This document shows positions 5,134-7,806 of a DNA stretch of 7,806 bases, piece by piece. The translations under genes and the position numbers were made by a program. Under the pieces are notes generated by a model that was not told the origin of the DNA, did not search any database, and saw only the letters and a list, made by a program, of their open reading frames with translations. Each line of letters begins with the position of its first letter. Position 1 is the first letter of the stretch. This stretch comes from Candidatus Altarchaeota archaeon (GTDB lineage: Archaea; Altiarchaeota; Altiarchaeia; IMC4; SCGC-AAA252-I15). The stretch lies in the NCBI GenBank assembly GCA_018815265.1, contig JAHIYG010000080.1:1-7806 (forward strand), written 5' to 3'.

Positions 5134-6591
5134 TTATGCATTGTTTATTGCATATATCTCCACTGTTTTTCCATCTTTACCGAATTTTTTAATGCTGAAT
5201 GCATTCGTTTCTTTAATCAATATTCTAACTAAATCTTCATTCATGTTCTCAGGAGAATAAACTATTAAATCATAGCTTTTTTGTATGTCATCTGTAGGGA
5301 ATATTACTTCATCATCTTGACTTTCAACCAAACTCTTGATATCTACTACGGATAAGCTAGTGTTGACATAATGTGTCCAATCCCTCGTTAACTCTGCTGT
5401 TTGGGGCCAACTAGCAATTATTCTAGAATTTTTATAATTCTTGAAAATGTATTCTGCAGCTTTTTTATGTGTGGCAATAACGTCTTCATATTCCATATTT
5501 GTTTCGAGCATTCCACCGTTTATGTGGCTTCTTGTCCCATCCCATTGGTGTGTGAAAAGCAAGACCAAACAAAATGTTAGTATCCACGCCTTCTTTTTTA
5601 AGAATCTATCCATGACTCCCGCTGCAAAAATGTAATATGTTGGTAAAACTGGGAGTGTGTGTCTCAGGCAGAATTGGGGATTAAATGACAATGTGAATGT
5701 CATTACAACCAACGATAGAAGTGGCAAATAGTCGATATGTTTTTTGATACTTTTAACTGTTATCTTATCGCTATACCACAAAACAGGAATGAGGATGACA
5801 ATGCTTGTTATGAATCTATAGTCCTCCAATAGGGCAAAACGTACGGCTCCTCTAATCTGGAACATTGTTTGTTCATAACTTGTGTCATATTTGTTCATGA
5901 ATACTTCAAATGGTGTGTGGCTTGTCTGAATAGAATAATATACTGTCCACAGTATCAAGACCGCAAAACTTGCCAGGCATATTATTGTCTTCTTATTTGG
6001 CCATGACCTGGGCGCTTTCAAATAATCCCAAACGACTATTCCTATCAGAACAAAAAAACCATTTCCTTTGACTATGCTCGTCAAAATACCGAAAACTAAG
6101 AATGCAAATATCTCATCCCCTAATGCATAGTATATTGTGGCCATGGTCAGTGCCACAAGTGGAATATCTAAATAGCCGATTCCTGTCAATGTAAAGTAGA
6201 TGGGGGTGAAGAACAGTAGAAATGACGCCATTAAACCTGTTTTTTTGTTGAACAGTAATTCACCAACTTTATATGTGTAAAAAACGCACAACGCTGAGAA
6301 GAAGCAAATTGTAGAATGGGTTGCTAGGGGTGTTTCACCAATAATTCTGTATATGGTTGCAAGTATTATGAACATCAAGGGAGTGTGGTTAATGTCTGGT
6401 TGTGGGACTGCAAAAAGGCCAGTACCTTCTAGATATGTTGCGCTGGGTATTACGTAATAAATTTCATCCCAATAATAGGGATTACTTAATGTTTCAAATT
6501 TGAGTGCTATGATAAGTATTGTCAATATCAATATCTTGAATAAGTCTATTAGTAATCCGTCACGTTGTATGTCTTGCTTTTTCCCTTTCAT
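5134..6591 (-). CDS. GT-C superfamily membrane glycosyltransferase (PMT/ArnT-like)
   Basis: The 485-residue protein has a first membrane span at about 13-32. Its first extracytoplasmic loop carries the acidic pair D42-E43 in YYWDEIYY and then H69-T-P71 before the second span. This layout is typical of the PMT_2/ArnT-like GT39/GT83 group, which transfers a sugar from a polyprenyl-phosphate carrier on the outer membrane face using the loop Asp-Glu as catalytic or metal-binding residues. About ten further hydrophobic segments follow to about residue 350. The last 120 or so residues are soluble, with ASWPQTAEL and YSPENMNEDL stretches, as is usual for the C-terminal domain. It starts one base after the stop of the upstream 163-residue gene, so the two are translationally linked. 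Sugar, lipid carrier and acceptor are unknown; candidates are surface glycoproteins or glycolipids. Base composition is visibly more AT-rich than in the redox genes. Confidence 0.87.
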   Translation of the reverse strand: MKGKKQDIQRDGLLIDLFKILILTILIIALKFETLSNPYYWDEIYYVIPSATYLEGTGLFAVPQPDINHTPLMFIILATIYRIIGETPLATHSTICFFSALCVFYTYKVGELLFNKKTGLMASFLLFFTPIYFTLTGIGYLDIPLVALTMATIYYALGDEIFAFLVFGILTSIVKGNGFFVLIGIVVWDYLKAPRSWPNKKTIICLASFAVLILWTVYYSIQTSHTPFEVFMNKYDTSYEQTMFQIRGAVRFALLEDYRFITSIVILIPVLWYSDKITVKSIKKHIDYLPLLSLVVMTFTLSFNPQFCLRHTLPVLPTYYIFAAGVMDRFLKKKAWILTFCLVLLFTHQWDGTRSHINGGMLETNMEYEDVIATHKKAAEYIFKNYKNSRIIASWPQTAELTRDWTHYVNTSLSVVDIKSLVESQDDEVIFPTDDIQKSYDLIVYSPENMNEDLVRILIKETNAFSIKKFGKDGKTVEIYAINNA

Positions 6592-6592
6592 T

Positions 6593-7084
6593 TCAAAATA
6601 ATGCCTCTTTTAATTCATGTGTTGGCTCGTATTTTTTCGCTAAATATCCAACCATCTGATTGAACTCCTTATCAGAACCATCTTTTTTTTCTAGTACAAG
6701 TAATGAATCATGGAAAACCCACACAAATACTTCCTCCTTGTTTTTTGTGTGTACTCTGTACACTCCATAGTACTCCGTGGTTTGTATCTTCCTGTTTTTT
6801 AACAGATGAATGAGTTTATCGCTTAAGCCGGTAAACACTAGTTTATAATACAAATAACCTTCTTTTCTGAACTCAATCTCTTTTTCCAGTTCAAGGCCCT
6901 TCACAAAAACATCATGACTCTCGACTTCATATGTGTCCTCGTTTACGCTAATTGTATCCCTCCAATACAAAACGTCATAGATAAAGCTATCAACACCCAC
7001 AAAACATATGGTTATTGCAGAGACCAGAATGAATAGTATCGCAGTCTTTACCAGTTTATCCCTGTTTAATCTATGTTTCATCAT
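6593..7084 (-). CDS. Single-span membrane protein of unknown function
   Basis: The 163-residue product is not recognised. A basic N-terminus (KHRLNRDK) is followed by one hydrophobic span at about 13-31, so the rest (about 32-163) is probably outside the membrane, anchored by an uncleaved signal. The exposed part alternates beta-like stretches (YLYYKLVF, YYGVYRVH, EVFVWVF, SLLVLEKK) with charged turns, suggesting a small mixed alpha/beta domain, and has no cysteine pair or catalytic motif I can identify. Two ATG codons are adjacent (7084 and 7081); either may be used. Its stop is separated by one base from the glycosyltransferase start, so it is likely to act with that enzyme, for example as a chaperone or partner. 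Many archaeal GT-C gene pairs include such short companions, but the sequence does not prove it. Confidence 0.75.
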   Translation of the reverse strand: MMKHRLNRDKLVKTAILFILVSAITICFVGVDSFIYDVLYWRDTISVNEDTYEVESHDVFVKGLELEKEIEFRKEGYLYYKLVFTGLSDKLIHLLKNRKIQTTEYYGVYRVHTKNKEEVFVWVFHDSLLVLEKKDGSDKEFNQMVGYLAKKYEPTHELKEALF

Positions 7085-7112
7085 GGGTATTCACTATTTA
7101 AGCTATGTACTG

Positions 7113-7118
7113 TTTAAA
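7113..7118 (-). promoter_or_regulatory. Possible TATA box of the glycosyltransferase pair
   Basis: TTTAAA, the same on both strands, lies about 31 bases before the ATG at 7084. This would leave a leader of only a few bases. A second AT-rich stretch at 7095-7102 is too close to the ATG to be the TATA box. Confidence 0.4.
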
Positions 7119-7136
7119 TGATTTGCCTGGTCGATA

Positions 7137-7144
7137 TTTATAAT
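7137..7144 (+). promoter_or_regulatory. TATA box of the UbiA-family gene (leaderless)
   Basis: TTTATAAT is a good archaeal TATA match centred about 24-25 bases before the ATG at 7165, so transcription should start at or very near the start codon. It lies back to back with the promoter of the minus-strand glycosyltransferase pair in an 80-base divergent intergenic region. Confidence 0.6.
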
Positions 7145-7154
7145 TTATCCCCTT

Positions 7155-7166
7155 ATTGATATCAAT
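7155..7166. promoter_or_regulatory. Perfect 12-bp palindrome at the UbiA start
   Basis: ATTGATATCAAT reads the same on both strands and covers the predicted transcription start and the first two bases of the ATG. A bound dimeric repressor here would block initiation. It may also be chance in AT-rich DNA. Confidence 0.3.
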
Positions 7167-7806
7167 GACTTCTTTTTCTCAGTATCTTTGCCTTTATAGG
7201 TACGACGTGGCTTTAATCACTTTTTTCTCTTACCTGCTGGGTGCAACAATCAGTGGTTCATCCATGACTGAATCGCTAATACTTGGATTTTTGGTATCAA
7301 TGGTTTCTATGAATTTTGTTTATTCTCTGAACTCATGGTCTGACCAATCTGTTGACGCAGTGAATAAACCCTTTCGTCCTCTGCCATCTAACAAGCTATC
7401 CGCTGCTAATGCCTTTAATTATAGTCTGGCGTTGTTAATGCTGTCGCTGATATATCCTCTCTTTTACGTGGAGACAATATCTCAATACCTACATTTTCTG
7501 ATTCTTCCATTATTGGGCATCCTTTACTCTGTAGAGCCTATCCGCCTCAAAAAGAGATTGTATATGGCGGTTCCTACAGCCGCAATCATCCTTTTGAATC
7601 CTATCTTCCTCGGTTATATTGGGAAAAAATATGCTATTTCAGACACTCTTTTTCTCATCCCCCTAGTATTCTATGCCCTTTCTGTCTTACCACTAAAGGA
7701 TATTGAAGACATAAAAGGCGATAAAAAATTCAAATGTGGAAATTGGTGTGAAAAGCTTGGTCCTGGTCGTTTGCTTTCTGCATCAGCTACTCTTCTAACT
7801 CTAACA
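7165..7806 (+). CDS. UbiA-family membrane prenyltransferase, 3'-truncated
   Basis: An open frame of 214 codons runs off the right edge without a stop. It carries both aspartate-rich motifs of UbiA prenyltransferases. Motif 1 is N56-x3-D60-x3-D64, followed by the conserved NKPFRPLPS. Motif 2 is D179-x2-D182-x3-D186 in LKDIEDIKGD. These bind magnesium and the prenyl diphosphate. Hydrophobic spans flank them (about 14-31, 37-54, 86-101, 110-122, 134-151, 161-176). Family members transfer a prenyl chain to an acceptor inside the membrane. In archaea the commonest is digeranylgeranylglyceryl phosphate synthase for the second ether-lipid chain, and KDIEDIxGD resembles that group, but quinone- and heme-type enzymes share it. 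About 60-90 C-terminal residues are missing. A 12-base palindrome overlaps the start codon. No Shine-Dalgarno is seen, consistent with leaderless translation. Confidence 0.88.
   Translation, partial: MTSFSQYLCLYRYDVALITFFSYLLGATISGSSMTESLILGFLVSMVSMNFVYSLNSWSDQSVDAVNKPFRPLPSNKLSAANAFNYSLALLMLSLIYPLFYVETISQYLHFLILPLLGILYSVEPIRLKKRLYMAVPTAAIILLNPIFLGYIGKKYAISDTLFLIPLVFYALSVLPLKDIEDIKGDKKFKCGNWCEKLGPGRLLSASATLLTLT

Noticed and set aside
5441..5635. 64-residue plus-strand ORF
   Set aside because: Antisense to the glycosyltransferase; no independent support.

Overview
The window reads as a piece of an archaeal chromosome. The main evidence is promoter architecture: three first-in-line genes (the GNAT-like gene, a small metal-ribbon gene and a UbiA gene) each have an AT-rich TATA-like box centred about 24-27 bases upstream of the start codon, the spacing expected for leaderless archaeal transcripts. 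Genes inside operons instead carry Shine-Dalgarno motifs or overlap their neighbours. Gene content agrees: a two-iron superoxide reductase, a lipoprotein with an archaeal-style GCIGG lipobox, and a lipoprotein made of paired-cysteine repeats of a kind I associate with DPANN and related archaea. I cannot name the lineage.

Region 1 (1-2395, + strand) is a redox and oxygen-defence cluster. It holds the 3' part of a thioredoxin reductase/AhpF-like flavoprotein, a desulfoferrodoxin-type superoxide reductase, a Rieske [2Fe-2S] lipoprotein and a CcdA-like membrane thiol/electron conduit. Together they could link cytosolic reducing power to superoxide reduction and, through the membrane protein, to an iron-sulfur protein on the outer face. 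That link is inference.

Region 2 (2385-5093, - strand) holds a leaderless GNAT-like acetyltransferase and, upstream of it, a tightly packed operon. In transcription order the operon has a 51-residue CxxC/CxxC ribbon protein, a rubrerythrin-like diiron protein that lacks its own rubredoxin domain, a possible 38-residue ORF, an FMN nitroreductase and a cysteine-repeat lipoprotein. This is a second oxygen-defence or redox cluster, convergent with the first.

Region 3 (5134-7806) is visibly more AT-rich. A GT-C (PMT/ArnT-like) membrane glycosyltransferase and a single-span membrane protein of unknown function form a minus-strand pair. They are divergent from a UbiA-type prenyltransferase that runs off the right edge. 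The theme is lipid or surface-glycan synthesis.

No RNA genes, insertion sequences, CRISPR arrays or replication origins were seen. No stretch over 300 bases lacks a gene.
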